From positions 1 to 64,000 of the forward strand of contig JAIQZU010000003.1 of assembly GCA_021776915.1 (NCBI GenBank): DNA of 64,000 nt, written 5' to 3'. Source of the stretch: Candidatus Scalindua sp. (GTDB taxonomy: Bacteria > Planctomycetota > Brocadiia > Brocadiales > Scalinduaceae). A program made the position numbers and the translations under genes. Below, piece by piece: positions 42,866-53,664 of this stretch; positions within the stretch are counted from its first letter, which is position 1, and each line of letters starts with the position of its first letter. Below the pieces are notes generated by a model that saw only the letters and a list, made by a program, of their open reading frames with translations, searched no databases and was not told where the DNA came from.

Positions 42866-44086
42866 ATGGAAAAACAGAAAATATTTGAAAATGTGTGGAT
42901 AAGAACTTTTGCAATATTCGGCGCGCTGGCTCTGTTCTTCACGTTATGCTATTTCCTGAAAGGAATCCTGATATCGCTTTTCCTTGCCTTTACCATAGCA
43001 TATATTTTTGATCCGTTAGTGGATTTTATATCAAACAGAAGACTCTTATTTTCAAAAAAGGATGTGCCGCGTGGTCTTGCAATAGCGATACTTTTCACCC
43101 TGGTATTTCTGGTAATGGGAGGATTGTTAACATACACGATTCCTAAAACGGTTAGTGGTATTCAGCGTGTCGGAACTGCCTTAAAGAGTCAATATCCAAA
43201 GTATCAGGAAAAGGTGGAAAAGATAATAGAAGAATACGGTGATACCGAGGTTGGGACATTCCTTAAATCAAAACTGGGAGTTCAGACAACTAAGGAAGAG
43301 GAAACTGAAAGCAGTGAACCACAACCACAACCACAAGAGAACAAAGTGGTCACAACGAAAAAACCGGTTGACGTAAAACGCACTATTCCTGAGCCTTTGT
43401 TTAAGATGAAGAAGTACGTGCCGCAAGCCTTGAACTTTGTATTGGGAATCGTAAAAAATATATTTTACAGTACATTTGGGTTCTTTGGAATAGTTATGAA
43501 CGTTGTGGTATTCGGGGTTGTGATGGTGTATCTCCTGAAGGATTTTGATATAATTATAGCAAAGGGCAAAGAGTTGCTGCCGGTTTCTAAAGAAGAGAAG
43601 ATATCTGATATCGTTAGCAGGATAGATGAAAACCTCAAAGCATTTTTCAGAGGCCAGATTACGGTTTGTATTATTCTGTCAATTATCTATGGTATTGGGC
43701 TCACTATTATAGGGGTGCCCATGTCATATCTGTTGGCACTTGTGGGTGGGTTTGGGAACATGATACCTTATATAGGTATCATGCTGGGTCTTATACCGGC
43801 CCTGCTCCTTGTCTTTATTCAATTCCAGGATATCACTCATCTCCTTCTTGTCGGGCTGGTTTTTAGTATAGGGCAATTTTTAGAAGGTACTGTGATAACG
43901 CCGAAAATTGTGGGTACTAAATTGGGGTTAAATCCGGTTGCTATCATACTGGCAATCCTGATTTGTGGTCAGATATTAGGGTTTCTGGGACTTTTACTTG
44001 CCGTACCTATTGCATCTGTAGCCAAAGTATTAATCGACGAGGGGATTGTTAAATATAAAGAGACAAAGCTTTTTAAGGGAAGCTAG
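42866..44086 (+). CDS. AI-2E family transporter
   Basis: A 406-residue polytopic membrane protein of the AI-2E/YdiK/PerM family. Two or three N-terminal helices (GALALFFTLCYFLKGILISL, FLAFTIAYIFDPLVDFI), a cytoplasmic or periplasmic loop with a low-complexity segment (SSEPQPQPQENKVV), then five more helices with DENLKAFFRGQITVCIILS, GFGNMIPYIGIMLGLIPALL and FLGLLLAVPIASVAKVLIDE. Family members export small molecules or act in sodium/proton exchange; AI-2 export is shown for few. The substrate is unknown. Probable operon with the ComEA-like gene. Confidence 0.88.
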   Translation: MEKQKIFENVWIRTFAIFGALALFFTLCYFLKGILISLFLAFTIAYIFDPLVDFISNRRLLFSKKDVPRGLAIAILFTLVFLVMGGLLTYTIPKTVSGIQRVGTALKSQYPKYQEKVEKIIEEYGDTEVGTFLKSKLGVQTTKEEETESSEPQPQPQENKVVTTKKPVDVKRTIPEPLFKMKKYVPQALNFVLGIVKNIFYSTFGFFGIVMNVVVFGVVMVYLLKDFDIIIAKGKELLPVSKEEKISDIVSRIDENLKAFFRGQITVCIILSIIYGIGLTIIGVPMSYLLALVGGFGNMIPYIGIMLGLIPALLLVFIQFQDITHLLLVGLVFSIGQFLEGTVITPKIVGTKLGLNPVAIILAILICGQILGFLGLLLAVPIASVAKVLIDEGIVKYKETKLFKGS

Positions 44087-44095
44087 GATTTTAAT

Positions 44096-44575
44096 ATGAA
44101 AAGCTCAGTGTATCTTGATTCAACAATTTCGAGTTATTACTTTGATGGAAGGGAATCTTTAAGGCCATTTGTTGAAATTACAAAAAAATGGTGGGAGGAA
44201 GAACGAAATAAATTCGACATTTTTACATCTGAAGAAACCCTTGATGAATTAAACGAAGGAAGTTATCCAAATAAAGTTAAAGTAATCGAGTTTGCGGCAA
44301 AATTGACATTATTACCACCCGATGAAAAAGTTATTGAAATAGCCGGAATTTATCTTGAAAATTATGTGATGCCTCAAGTTTTAAAAGGCGATGCCATTCA
44401 TTTAGCATATGCTTCATATTATAAAATGGACTTTTTATTAACGTGGAATTGTAATCATTTGGCAAACGCAAATAAGAAACAGCATATTCGGCTTATCAAC
44501 ACCAGACTAAATCTATCAATCCCAGAAATTACAACCCCATTAGAATTGGTTACGGAGGAAAAAAATGATTATTAA
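44096..44575 (+). CDS. PIN-domain ribonuclease, probable toxin
   Basis: A 159-residue PIN-fold protein. Acidic active-site residues: SVYLDSTISSYYFDGRES at the start, TSEETLDELNEG, then LKGDAIHLAYASYYKMDFLL with the GDAIHLA motif, and TWNCNHLANA. This subtype with an N-terminal YLDSTIxSYY is listed as a VapC-like toxin in many genomes. It overlaps the following small gene by 11 bp. Base composition is AT-richer than flanking housekeeping genes, as in the whole 44.1-49.6 kb block, which suggests transfer. Order toxin then partner is the reverse of vapBC. Confidence 0.78.
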   Translation: MKSSVYLDSTISSYYFDGRESLRPFVEITKKWWEEERNKFDIFTSEETLDELNEGSYPNKVKVIEFAAKLTLLPPDEKVIEIAGIYLENYVMPQVLKGDAIHLAYASYYKMDFLLTWNCNHLANANKKQHIRLINTRLNLSIPEITTPLELVTEEKNDY

Positions 44576-44774
44576 TCCTATACTCAAGGAGAAATATGAC
44601 TCTCAAAAACGACTTAATAAAAAAGCAAATAATGATATACACGCTTATTTTAAGAACTCACATCGCAACGTTTCTGAAATGGCAGAAAAATACGGACTGC
44701 AATTAAAATTCACTGAGAGAAAAGGTGGATATTTGAAACCAATAAAAGAAGATTTGGCGAAAAACACCTTATAA
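44565..44774 (+). CDS. Small partner protein of the PIN toxin, possible antitoxin
   Basis: A 69-residue basic protein translated from an ATG that overlaps the PIN gene end, after a clear ACGGAGGAA. Sequence: NPILKEKYDSQKRLNKKANN, then DIHAYFKNSHRNVSEMAEKY, GLQLKFTERKGGYL. I see no classical antitoxin DNA-binding motif, but its size, overlap and position make an antitoxin the simplest reading. No function assigned from the sequence itself. Confidence 0.6.
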   Translation: MIINPILKEKYDSQKRLNKKANNDIHAYFKNSHRNVSEMAEKYGLQLKFTERKGGYLKPIKEDLAKNTL

Positions 44775-44949
44775 TCCAAGTTGTTATAAAAATTTGGGTA
44801 TAAAAATCAACTGTTCCAGACCTGCTTGCCAAACAATGAATATTACTTTATTCTAAAGTTATCTGAGGATGATAAATTAGGATTGAAAAAAATGAACACA
44901 TAATGATTCAATAGGTATGTACAAAAGGGATAATAAAGAAAAAGCATAA

Positions 44950-47778
44950 ATGAATACGATTTACAATCTTATACGAAGTAAAACAGAAACATGGATAAAA
45001 CTTGAGAAAGAAAATTCTCAGTCAATAATCAACGATTTAATCACGCATATCGAAAAAAAAGACAAATTAAGACCACCCCAAAAAGAGGCGATCGAAACTT
45101 ATTTATGGGTAAAATTTGTCGGACTTAACAAAAAATTATCAGAAATAGTAAAAATAGGACTTTTGTACGATGATATTTCTGCCCAGGAATATGATTACTA
45201 TCATACTTTTAAGGATAATTATGTAACGCAATTTCTAAATCAATTCTTTCAGGACAATGAGTTAAAAAACCTTAATAAGAAATTAGTCAATGATCCTGAC
45301 GGCAAACAACTAAACTGGGAAAATATTTTAGAAGAATTATTACATAACTTTGATTACACGAACTATTTATTCAGTTTGCCTATGGGGGCTGGCAAGACTT
45401 ACTTAATGGCTTCCTTTATATATTTAGATTTATATTTTGCTTCACTGTTTAAAGATGATAAAAGATTTGCCCATAACTTCGTTGTATTTGCGCCACAAGC
45501 AACAAAAACAGCTATTTTGCCTTCACTGCGAACCATAAAAGATTTTCACCCCGAATGGATTCTGCCAAAAAACGAAGCGGAAAGATTAAAGCAGGTTATT
45601 ACGATCGAAATTCTTGATAGCCTGAGTTCAAAAAGAAAAGACAAGCTTCATGGCAATAATCCTAATCTTGAGAAAGTAAACAGGATAAAGCAGACAAATA
45701 ACTTCGGTCTCGTTTTCATAACAAATGCAGAAAAGGTCGTCCTGGAAAAATATGATGATAAGGACAAGGTGTTTGTTAAAGATTTAAAAAAAGGACAATC
45801 TCTTCTGGGCAATAGAGAATTGAAAGATATTCAGAAAACAAATGAATTGCGAGAGGCTTTATCTCAAATACCGAATTTGACCGTTATTCTTGATGAGGTG
45901 CATCATACTTATGGAAGCATCGGAAATGGCGAGAAAAAATTACGGCAGGCTATCACCGTATTGAATCAGCATGGCAACATAAATACTGTACTGGGCTTAT
46001 CCGGTACTCCGTATGTTAAGAGCAAGATTGAAATTGATGGAAAAGAGACCATAAAATTGAATCAGATACAGGATATTGTTTATAATTATCCGCTTAATGT
46101 TGGCATAGGCAAATTTCTGAAAATACCAGACATCAGAAAATCCAGTATAAAGGAGACTGCGTTTATCAAACAAGCGCTTACGGATTTCTTTAATGACTAC
46201 AATAAGAAATACAACAATAACACAAGAAGCAAAATTGCTTTTTATTGCCCGTCTATTGAAAAACTAAACGAGGATATTTTACCGCTCGTAAAAGAGTGGT
46301 ATGCAGAAAACAGAAAGGGTAAAGAAGGTGAGATATTCAGATTCTATTCAAATGTAGATAAAAAGAATAAAGAATATGCTTTGCCTAAGGAGAGCCTGGC
46401 GGTATTCAATAATCTTGATAAACCTTATTCAAAGAAAAGAGTTGTTTTGCTTGTTGCCATTGGAACGGAGGGTTGGGACTGCAAGAGTTTAACAGCTGTC
46501 GTCCTTCCAAGACAAAAGACAACAAAAAACTTTGTTTTGCAGACAACATGCCGCTGCTTAAGAGAGGTTGATAATGCTGAGAATGAAAAAGCCTTAATTT
46601 ATCTGTCTGATGACAACTATGAGACATTAGATAAAGAATTAAAAGAAAATTACAAACTCTCAATCAGCGATTTAATAGGAAAATCTGATCAGACAATAAA
46701 GGTACAAGTACGCAAACCAAAACTTGGAAAGATTAAGTACAAACAGATTGAAACCAAATATAAGATTGTAAAGAAATCATCTCCTGATACCAAAAGGGAA
46801 TTGGATAAATTCGCATTTTCAAAGTACAAAAAGAAATTTGAATACGACAAAGCCATTATTTCCGGTAAAATTGGCAAATCTGGCCTTACCGGAGAGGTCT
46901 CTATCAAGGATGCGCAAATAGAGGCAAAAAATGAAATAGAATATAATGACCTGCTTTATATGATTTCAAAATATTCTTACGGATTATTATCTGAAACAGA
47001 TTTGACAAAGGCACACGATAAACCTCTTAATTCTGTCCTCAGGAAGATAACTAAAGAACATGATTGGATATATTTAAATCCTTACCTGGAAATCGAAGAC
47101 ATAATCAGGGATATTTCGGCTTGTTTTATGGACAGAATCGAGTATGCAAAAGAAGTAATAGAAGAAGAAACGGAAATTGAGCTTCTTGAATGGCAATGCA
47201 GCAGTCCTGAAATGACTTTTATATCACCGAACGGAAGCGTTTATAAATTTATGCCGAGAATTTCAAGACGCGACGCAAGAACCTACCAAAGACACCCGGA
47301 AGATATGCTTGAAGATTGTTTCGGCGTGGACAATAATATTGATCCGCAGGATATAAGTTTTAACTATATCCCCTATAAAATGGACTCTGAATTTGAACAA
47401 AACGCTTTGCAGGAAATGCTTAAGTTGAGTGAATTATCAGGCTATGAAGTATATTTTAACGGCTATAAAGATGAAAAACTACAAAGTTTCTGGATACAAA
47501 CACCGAGAGGCAGATACACCCCTGACTTTTTAATACTCAAAAGGAAAGGGGGGAAAAAATACCGTAAAAATTCAAAGATTAATATTGAAAAGATTTTGAT
47601 ATTGGAAACAAAAGGCCAGCCTTATTACAACGATGAATTTAAGTCAAAAGAGAAATTTGTAAACGAGGAGTTTTTAAAACACAATAAACACTTCAAGTAT
47701 TACTGCTTTGTAGATGAAGGGGAAAATGATTTCAGAAAACATCTGACAGAGTTCAAAGAAATATTAAAGGAATTTTAA
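44950..47778 (+). CDS. Type III-like restriction enzyme, Res subunit (helicase-nuclease)
   Basis: A 942-residue SF2 helicase with a C-terminal nuclease. Motor: PMGAGKTYLM with GAGKT at 146-150, DEVHH at 315-319, LGLSGTPYVK, then the second RecA domain with VLLVAIGTEGWDCKSL and LQTTCRCLREV. C-terminal PD-(D/E)xK site: YTPDFLIL (Asp about 859) and ILILETKG (Glu886, Lys888). With the methyltransferase four bases downstream it forms a restriction-modification system of the type III kind, cleaving DNA that lacks methylation after ATP-driven movement. The res-mod order is the reverse of the usual mod-res. AT-rich and lysine-rich, unlike flanking genes. Confidence 0.85.
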   Translation: MNTIYNLIRSKTETWIKLEKENSQSIINDLITHIEKKDKLRPPQKEAIETYLWVKFVGLNKKLSEIVKIGLLYDDISAQEYDYYHTFKDNYVTQFLNQFFQDNELKNLNKKLVNDPDGKQLNWENILEELLHNFDYTNYLFSLPMGAGKTYLMASFIYLDLYFASLFKDDKRFAHNFVVFAPQATKTAILPSLRTIKDFHPEWILPKNEAERLKQVITIEILDSLSSKRKDKLHGNNPNLEKVNRIKQTNNFGLVFITNAEKVVLEKYDDKDKVFVKDLKKGQSLLGNRELKDIQKTNELREALSQIPNLTVILDEVHHTYGSIGNGEKKLRQAITVLNQHGNINTVLGLSGTPYVKSKIEIDGKETIKLNQIQDIVYNYPLNVGIGKFLKIPDIRKSSIKETAFIKQALTDFFNDYNKKYNNNTRSKIAFYCPSIEKLNEDILPLVKEWYAENRKGKEGEIFRFYSNVDKKNKEYALPKESLAVFNNLDKPYSKKRVVLLVAIGTEGWDCKSLTAVVLPRQKTTKNFVLQTTCRCLREVDNAENEKALIYLSDDNYETLDKELKENYKLSISDLIGKSDQTIKVQVRKPKLGKIKYKQIETKYKIVKKSSPDTKRELDKFAFSKYKKKFEYDKAIISGKIGKSGLTGEVSIKDAQIEAKNEIEYNDLLYMISKYSYGLLSETDLTKAHDKPLNSVLRKITKEHDWIYLNPYLEIEDIIRDISACFMDRIEYAKEVIEEETEIELLEWQCSSPEMTFISPNGSVYKFMPRISRRDARTYQRHPEDMLEDCFGVDNNIDPQDISFNYIPYKMDSEFEQNALQEMLKLSELSGYEVYFNGYKDEKLQSFWIQTPRGRYTPDFLILKRKGGKKYRKNSKINIEKILILETKGQPYYNDEFKSKEKFVNEEFLKHNKHFKYYCFVDEGENDFRKHLTEFKEILKEF

Positions 47779-47781
47779 GGT

Positions 47782-49608
47782 ATGAAAAAACCAAGACAAT
47801 ACAATATCACACCGGCAAAAGGGCAGGCATTATTAAGCTTTCAGGGGAGAAGGTTCCCTGAAAAGATTGACCTTTTCGAAACTGACCTGATTGAAGAAGT
47901 AAGAGGCAAAAAAGAGAGACAGCAAAACCTTTTTGATAAAGAGACAGATTTAAACTCCGATTTCAGGAACCTGCTTATTCAGGGTGATTGCCTTTCTGCC
48001 TGCGCTTATTTAAAGTCAAAAAACATTAAAGTTGATTTGGTATATATTGACCCGCCTTTTGCAAGCGGGGCACATTATGCAAAACAGATCTATTTAAGAA
48101 ATGGCAAAAAAGACGAAATGGAAAGCGAAATTGCATCAATCGGTGAGGAGGTTATGTATGGTGATATTTGGCAAAAAGAAGATTATTTGAACTGGCTCTA
48201 TGAAAGACTGTTGGCAATTAAAGAAATTATGTCAAGCATTGCTAGCATATATTTACATCTTGATTGGCATATTGGACATTATGCAAAACTTCTAATGGAT
48301 GAGATATATGGTGAAGAAAATTTTAGAAACGAAATAATATGGTACTATCCAAATAAAATTCCTGATAAAAGGAAACCTCTTTTTACAAATTGCTGTGATT
48401 TTATTCTGTTTTATTCAAAGGGGGAAGGGCAGATATTCAATATACAATATAAAAAAATTGAGCCACATAAAAGAGCAAAAGAAGTAAAAATTAATGGAGT
48501 AAAACAATCAGTTCGAGATGAAAATGGAAATGTTATTTATGAAACATTCGATAAAACTATGTTAAATAATGTATGGGAAATCCCTTCTTTAGCTGGTTCA
48601 TCAGGTGAACGCTTAGATTATATTACACAAAAACCAGAAGAGTTGCTAAGGAGGGTGATAGAAGCTTCATCTCTTCGCGGAATGATTATCGCCGATTTGT
48701 TCTCAGGCTCCGGTACTACTGCCAAGATTGCAAATGATTTGGGCAGAAAATTCATAGGCTGCGATATAGGCATAAACGCCATACAAGCAACAAGAGACCG
48801 TCTTATAAAATCAGGTGCCGAATTTGATATATTAAAAATACGGGACGGGTTACGCATATTCAGAAACCCCGCACAAACAACTGCAAAAATATTCAGCATC
48901 ATTGACGGATTTAAAAGCAGATCAGACTTAAACCTTAACGAGTTCTGGGATGGCGGGATTGCCTATGCAAACGGTTCATATACTCCTGTTAAGTTCTCAG
49001 GTATCCATGAAAAACTGACAAAAGAACTGCTTGATGTTTATCTGGAAGAGATATATCAACTGGAAAACGTATCTGACAAGACAAACGATGTTATAATGAT
49101 TTACGCGCATAAGGACATTGATATTGACCAGGCATACTTAAATAAACAGTTAAATAAAACCGCAAAAACTACCCTGAAAGTAAAACTTGTTTCTCTCGAC
49201 AGTCTGCTTAGAGAAAAAGGCGATGCCCTGTTTATGCCGGATAATGCTGATATTAAAATTTCAAAATCTGGTAATAAATATAAAGTGGAAATAAAACAAT
49301 ATTTCAGCCCCTATCTTAAAAACAAGATTGATGATTACAACGCAAAGAAGACGAAAAAAGGGGTTTTAGCGCAGGATTTGAGCAAGGCTGTGAAGATAAG
49401 CAAATCAGGTCTTGAATTAATTGAATCTATCCAATTTGATACTACCTTGAAAAAAGATGTCTGGACAAGCAATCTCAGGCTTGAAGATAAAGCGGGGATA
49501 AAAGAAAAAATAAAAGGCACATATTTACTTGGTACCAATAAATTTAAAATAAAAATCCGGAATATTGCAGGAGACGAAATAGTTATTGATGGCAAAGAAC
49601 TAAAATAA
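47782..49608 (+). CDS. Type III-like DNA methyltransferase, Mod subunit (beta class N6-adenine)
   Basis: A 608-residue site-specific DNA methyltransferase. The catalytic motif [13 protein letters not shown] (DPPF at 90-93) precedes the SAM motif [24 protein letters not shown], the order of beta-class enzymes as in EcoP15I Mod. Between them lies a target-recognition region (about 180-280). After the SAM motif come about 290 residues of a Mod-specific C-terminal part. It methylates adenine (or cytosine N4) in a recognition site not readable here, and gives the sequence specificity of the Res complex. Starts after AAGG, four bases after res, and ends one base before uvrB. Confidence 0.88.
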   Translation: MKKPRQYNITPAKGQALLSFQGRRFPEKIDLFETDLIEEVRGKKERQQNLFDKETDLNSDFRNLLIQGDCLSACAYLKSKNIKVDLVYIDPPFASGAHYAKQIYLRNGKKDEMESEIASIGEEVMYGDIWQKEDYLNWLYERLLAIKEIMSSIASIYLHLDWHIGHYAKLLMDEIYGEENFRNEIIWYYPNKIPDKRKPLFTNCCDFILFYSKGEGQIFNIQYKKIEPHKRAKEVKINGVKQSVRDENGNVIYETFDKTMLNNVWEIPSLAGSSGERLDYITQKPEELLRRVIEASSLRGMIIADLFSGSGTTAKIANDLGRKFIGCDIGINAIQATRDRLIKSGAEFDILKIRDGLRIFRNPAQTTAKIFSIIDGFKSRSDLNLNEFWDGGIAYANGSYTPVKFSGIHEKLTKELLDVYLEEIYQLENVSDKTNDVIMIYAHKDIDIDQAYLNKQLNKTAKTTLKVKLVSLDSLLREKGDALFMPDNADIKISKSGNKYKVEIKQYFSPYLKNKIDDYNAKKTKKGVLAQDLSKAVKISKSGLELIESIQFDTTLKKDVWTSNLRLEDKAGIKEKIKGTYLLGTNKFKIKIRNIAGDEIVIDGKELK

Positions 49609-49609
49609 G

Positions 49610-51571
49610 ATGTCTATCTTCAAATTATCATCAGAATATGAACCCCAGGGTGACCAGCCCGAGGCGATAAAAGAATTAACAAGGGCCTTTAAATCAGGTG
49701 AAAAGTTCCAGACTCTCATGGGAGTAACAGGTTCGGGAAAGACCTTCACCATGGCAAACGTCATAAAGGCCCTGGGCAAACCTACGCTCGTGATGTCCCA
49801 CAACAAAACTCTCGCCGCACAGCTTTACAGTGAGTTCAAGGAGTTCTTTCCGGAAAATGCAGTAGGTTATTTTGTAAGTTATTATGATTATTATCAGCCG
49901 GAGGCCTATATTCCGCAGAGGGATATTTATATTGAAAAAGAGGCGACAATAAATCAGGAGATAGACCGTCTTCGTCTGGCAGCCACAAGCGCCCTGATGT
50001 CACGGAAGGACGTGATATTAGTGGCAAGTGTATCATGCATCTACGGCCTGGGTTCACCGGAAGAGTATCGGGAGATGTATGTGCAGGTGAAAAAAGGGCA
50101 GGAGATAGAGAGAAACACACTCCTCTTAAAACTTGTGAATATACTTTACGAGAGGAGTGACATTAAATTTGAACGTGGTGTGTTTCGTGTTCAGGGTGAT
50201 GTGGTCGATGTGTTTCCCGCTTATGAAAAATTTGCCTATCGTATTGAACTGTTTGGAGACGAGATTGACAGGCTGTCCATTATTGACCCATTGACCGGAG
50301 ACAGGTTAGAGGAGATGGAAGAGATATCCATCTATCCTGCCAAGCATTTTGTAATGCCGGAAGGTAAGATAGAAAGCGTTATAGAATCAATCGAAAGGGA
50401 ACTGGATGCATGGCTGAAGGAGTTGCGTTCTCAAAATAAAGATTTCGAGGCACAGCGCCTGGAGGCAAGGACGCGTTACGATATGGAGATGTTGTCAGAG
50501 ATAGGTTACTGTCATGGTATTGAAAACTATTCCCGGCATATCAGCGGGCGGGCGCCGGGAGAGAGGCCGTACTCATTGATTGATTATTTTCCTGATGAAT
50601 TTTTCATGATTGTTGATGAGTCTCATGTCGCAGTTCCTCAGATTCGTGGTATGTACGCTGGAGACAGGTCACGGAAAGAGACTCTGGTAAAATATGGTTT
50701 CAGGCTTCCTTCCGCTCTGGATAACAGGCCCTTGCGTTTTGATGAATGGGAATCTATGGTTAAACAGGTATTGTTGGTCTCAGCAACTCCTTCAGAGTAT
50801 GAGATAAATAAGTGTCATGGTAAGGTTGTTGAGCAGATAATTCGTCCGACAGGACTTGTTGATCCAATAGTAAGGATATTGCCTGCAAAGACCCAGGTTA
50901 AAGACCTTCTGTTACAGATCAGGAAGAGAGCAGACAAGAAAGAACGTGTACTTGTAACGACACTGACCAAGCGGCTTGCGGAAGATTTGAGTGAATACAT
51001 AAAAGAAGATGGCCTTAAAGGAATGTATTTGCATTCAGAATTTAACGCTATTGAGAGGGTGGAGATACTTAGAGACCTCAGGCTTGGAAAGTTTGACGTA
51101 GTTGTGGGCGTGAATCTGTTGCGGGAAGGCCTTGATCTGCCGGAGGTATCATTGGTGGCAATACTGGATGCTGATAAGGAAGGGTTCCTTCGTTCAGAGA
51201 CATCCCTTATACAAACGATTGGACGGACTGCCAGAAACGTAAACGCAGAGGTTATATTATATGCTGATGAGGTAACGCAGTCCATGCAGAAGGCGATGGA
51301 TGAAACTGAGAGAAGGCGCAGGATTCAGCTTGAACATAATAAAGAGAATAATATTACACCGCAGACTATTCGTAAGGGAATCAGAAAAAGTATTGAAGAT
51401 GAAAGCGCTTCAAAAAAGATTGCAAGGCAGATGGTTAAAGAAGATGAGGCTGAATACGTAACTCAGGAATATATAAGAGAACTTGAAGAAGAAATGCTTC
51501 AGGCGGCCAGCGATCTCAACTTTGAAAAGGCGGCTGAGATACGCGACAGGGTCATCAGATTGCAATCGTAG
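49610..51571 (+). CDS. uvrB: Excinuclease ABC subunit B
   Basis: Damage-recognition helicase of nucleotide excision repair, 653 residues, usual length. Seen: [20 protein letters not shown], the beta-hairpin [56 protein letters not shown], the motif [30 protein letters not shown], and a C-terminal UVR motif ([20 protein letters not shown]). The ATG is one base after the mod stop, without a ribosome site of its own except inside mod, so its translation may now depend on the R-M genes. Codon and base use return to the housekeeping style. Confidence 0.96.
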   Translation: MSIFKLSSEYEPQGDQPEAIKELTRAFKSGEKFQTLMGVTGSGKTFTMANVIKALGKPTLVMSHNKTLAAQLYSEFKEFFPENAVGYFVSYYDYYQPEAYIPQRDIYIEKEATINQEIDRLRLAATSALMSRKDVILVASVSCIYGLGSPEEYREMYVQVKKGQEIERNTLLLKLVNILYERSDIKFERGVFRVQGDVVDVFPAYEKFAYRIELFGDEIDRLSIIDPLTGDRLEEMEEISIYPAKHFVMPEGKIESVIESIERELDAWLKELRSQNKDFEAQRLEARTRYDMEMLSEIGYCHGIENYSRHISGRAPGERPYSLIDYFPDEFFMIVDESHVAVPQIRGMYAGDRSRKETLVKYGFRLPSALDNRPLRFDEWESMVKQVLLVSATPSEYEINKCHGKVVEQIIRPTGLVDPIVRILPAKTQVKDLLLQIRKRADKKERVLVTTLTKRLAEDLSEYIKEDGLKGMYLHSEFNAIERVEILRDLRLGKFDVVVGVNLLREGLDLPEVSLVAILDADKEGFLRSETSLIQTIGRTARNVNAEVILYADEVTQSMQKAMDETERRRRIQLEHNKENNITPQTIRKGIRKSIEDESASKKIARQMVKEDEAEYVTQEYIRELEEEMLQAASDLNFEKAAEIRDRVIRLQS

Positions 51572-51968
51572 ACACGAATTTCCCCCGGACAAACAGCGCC
51601 GAGGGCGAGTAAAAGGCACGAATTGACACTAAGGTTGTAGACACGAATTGCACGAATTAACACGAATTGGCAGTAATTGAAAGATAATGGAGGATAGGTT
51701 GTTAGAATAAATTCGAAGCACGAAATCCGAAATTAGAAACAATTTTCAAATCACCAAAATTCCAATTTTAAAAACTAAAGAATTTAAGTCCACAAAATAT
51801 CTTTTGCTTTGAGCATTTAGAAATTTGAATTTTGGATTTGTTTCGAATTTCGATATTCTGATTTCGAATTTTAACTAATGAAACTTCAACAACTTATAAA
51901 ACATCAACAACATGTTAGTAGTTTTGACGATTTAAGCGCCTAAAGTTATTGGAATATTACAGACAGAT
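51572..51968. repeat. Gene-free region with two repeat families
   Basis: CCCCCGGACAAACAGCGCCG (51582) of the 9518/32394/40606 family, tandem GACACGAATT phrases (51571-51670), and the GAAGCACGAAATCCGAAATT block with TTTCGAATTTCGATATTCTG (51714-51876), related to 11383-11600. Confidence 0.55.
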
Positions 51969-52862
51969 ATGCATACAGAATTTGATCTTGAAAAGATAAA
52001 AGAAATCGTTCAGTTGGCTATTAAGGAAGATATCGGAGACGGAGATATAACCTCTAAGATATTCATTCCCGATGGTTCCGAATCAGAAGGGATGTTAATA
52101 GCGAAGGAAGCCGGTATTGTTGCAGGGCTGCCGGTTGCCGGATATGTCCTGTCACAAATAGATGAGAATTTGATTCTCACTTCAAATATTGAAGACGGTT
52201 CAATGGTCAAAAAAGGTACGATAATAGGCAGTGTTAAGGGTTTAACATTATCATTGTTGTCGGCAGAAAGGTTGGTGCTGAATTTCCTGCAGAGACTTTC
52301 CGGTATTGCGACCGCCACAAACAGGTTTGCGGAGAAAATCAAGGGATATAGGACACAGATAATGGATACGCGCAAGACTGCACCGGGCTGGCGTTACCTC
52401 GAAAAATATGCCGTGAGGGTTGGAGGAGGGATAAATCATCGTATGGGATTATACGATCAGATTCTGATAAAGGATAACCATCTAAAGACAATGGGATCAG
52501 AGAAAGAAAATGGTACTATCATCAGGCTTGTAAAAAAGGCCAGGGAGCAAATAGAAAATGGGATGCTCATAGAAATCGAGGTAGAAGATTTATGCCAGAT
52601 CAAGGACGTGGTAAATGCAGGTGTTGACATAATCTTGTTTGACAATATGGAGCCATCAAAGATAAGAGAAGCCGTTAGCATGGTGAAGGAAGCCGAAAAG
52701 AATCAAGGTGCAGGAACAGGCAAAGCCATCCTGACAGAAGCCTCAGGAAATATTACCATTGAAAATGTTGAAGAATATGCGGGCGCCGGAGTGGACAGAA
52801 TTTCGGTTGGCGCTATAACTCATTCGGCCAGGGCGCTAGACATGTCTTTTGAGATAAGTTAA
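51969..52862 (+). CDS. nadC: Nicotinate-nucleotide pyrophosphorylase (carboxylating)
   Basis: Quinolinate phosphoribosyltransferase, 297 residues (family about 280-300), the last committed step of de novo NAD synthesis. Seen: LAIKEDIGDGDITSKIF, AKEAGIVAGLPVAGYVL, LLSAERLVLNFLQRLSGIAT, MDTRKTAPGWRYLEKYAVRV, GGGINHRMGLYDQILIKDNH, IEIEVEDLCQ, LTEASGNITIENVEEYAGAG with VDRISVGAITHSARALDMSF. The ATG at 51969 is the only fit. nadA and nadB are not in the window. A MITE-like element follows 9 bp after the stop. Confidence 0.95.
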   Translation: MHTEFDLEKIKEIVQLAIKEDIGDGDITSKIFIPDGSESEGMLIAKEAGIVAGLPVAGYVLSQIDENLILTSNIEDGSMVKKGTIIGSVKGLTLSLLSAERLVLNFLQRLSGIATATNRFAEKIKGYRTQIMDTRKTAPGWRYLEKYAVRVGGGINHRMGLYDQILIKDNHLKTMGSEKENGTIIRLVKKAREQIENGMLIEIEVEDLCQIKDVVNAGVDIILFDNMEPSKIREAVSMVKEAEKNQGAGTGKAILTEASGNITIENVEEYAGAGVDRISVGAITHSARALDMSFEIS

Positions 52863-52870
52863 TGATATCT

Positions 52871-53012
52871 AAATTGAGCGATTTCGTAGCCGCAACCTCA
52901 AAGCTGAGCTTAGCTCTGTGAGGTTGCGTAACTTACACAAATCCATCAGGTGATGTAAAACGCAGGCTAAAGCCAGCGGCTACAACGGCATGTAAAATAA
53001 AATCGCTCAATT
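52871..53012. mobile_element. MITE-like element, copy 2 (inverted)
   Basis: 142 bp with termini AAATTGAGCGAT and ATCGCTCAATT, inverted relative to 20161-20283. Contains an internal hairpin CGCAACCTCA/TGAGGTTGCG around GCTGAGCTTAGC that copy 1 lacks in part. Located just after nadC. Confidence 0.7.
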
Positions 53013-53049
53013 CAGGTGATAGAAGATTTTCACTGTTTCAGGAATTTAT

Positions 53050-53664
53050 TTAATTTTCTAAAGACATCCCTGTTTCAAATGCAATCTTCAGTGCGTCAGG
53101 ATGCTTAATAATGTCTCCTTTCTTTTCCATACCTGTAAATAATAGCTCACCTTTGTATTTTATGTCAAGTACGTGAAATATAGCCTTTACTACTATAATT
53201 GCTCCTTCAAAAATATTTTTACCATCTATCGATCCCGCAGTGGAAATGAAATATCCTGAACGGTTTCCTTTTTCAGGACTTATCAATGCCTTCTTAAGGA
53301 CATATTTTCTGGACCATAAGGCCTGACAACGGTCAATAAGTGATTTCAATTGGGCACTAACTCCTCCAAAATAAATCGGAGAAGCAAACACTATGTAATC
53401 TGCTTCCAATAATTTGTTATACATCAATTGCATATCGTCATCGATTATACACTGACCATTCTTTTGGCAAGAATCACAAGACGTACATGGCGATATTTTA
53501 AATTCATTGAGAATAAATAGCTCAGTTTGATGGCCGTTGGCCCTGGCGCCTCGTAAAAACTCTTTTAAAAGTAGTTCGGTATTTCCATCCCTCCTGGGAC
53601 TGCCAGATATTCCCAATACCTTACCAATTCCTGTCATTTGCAATTCCTGCTCGGGTTTTGTCAT
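53050..53664 (-). CDS. NADPH-dependent FMN reductase / iron-sulfur flavoprotein
   Basis: A 204-residue flavodoxin-fold protein of the iron-sulfur flavoprotein type. FMN loop: LGISGSPRRDGNTELLLKEF. A compact cysteine motif SPCTSCDSCQKNGQCIIDDD (CxxCxxC with a fourth cysteine) binds a 4Fe-4S cluster in characterised anaerobe proteins. IVFASPIYFGGVSAQLKSLI is the second flavin loop. It may move electrons from reduced ferredoxin or reduce O2 and peroxide. Start is ATG 53664 (GTG 53667 just before it); ATG 53637 is also possible, since the conserved part begins GIGKVLGIS. Its promoter region shares the 398-bp gap with the TPR gene. Confidence 0.82.
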   Translation of the reverse strand: MTKPEQELQMTGIGKVLGISGSPRRDGNTELLLKEFLRGARANGHQTELFILNEFKISPCTSCDSCQKNGQCIIDDDMQLMYNKLLEADYIVFASPIYFGGVSAQLKSLIDRCQALWSRKYVLKKALISPEKGNRSGYFISTAGSIDGKNIFEGAIIVVKAIFHVLDIKYKGELLFTGMEKKGDIIKHPDALKIAFETGMSLEN

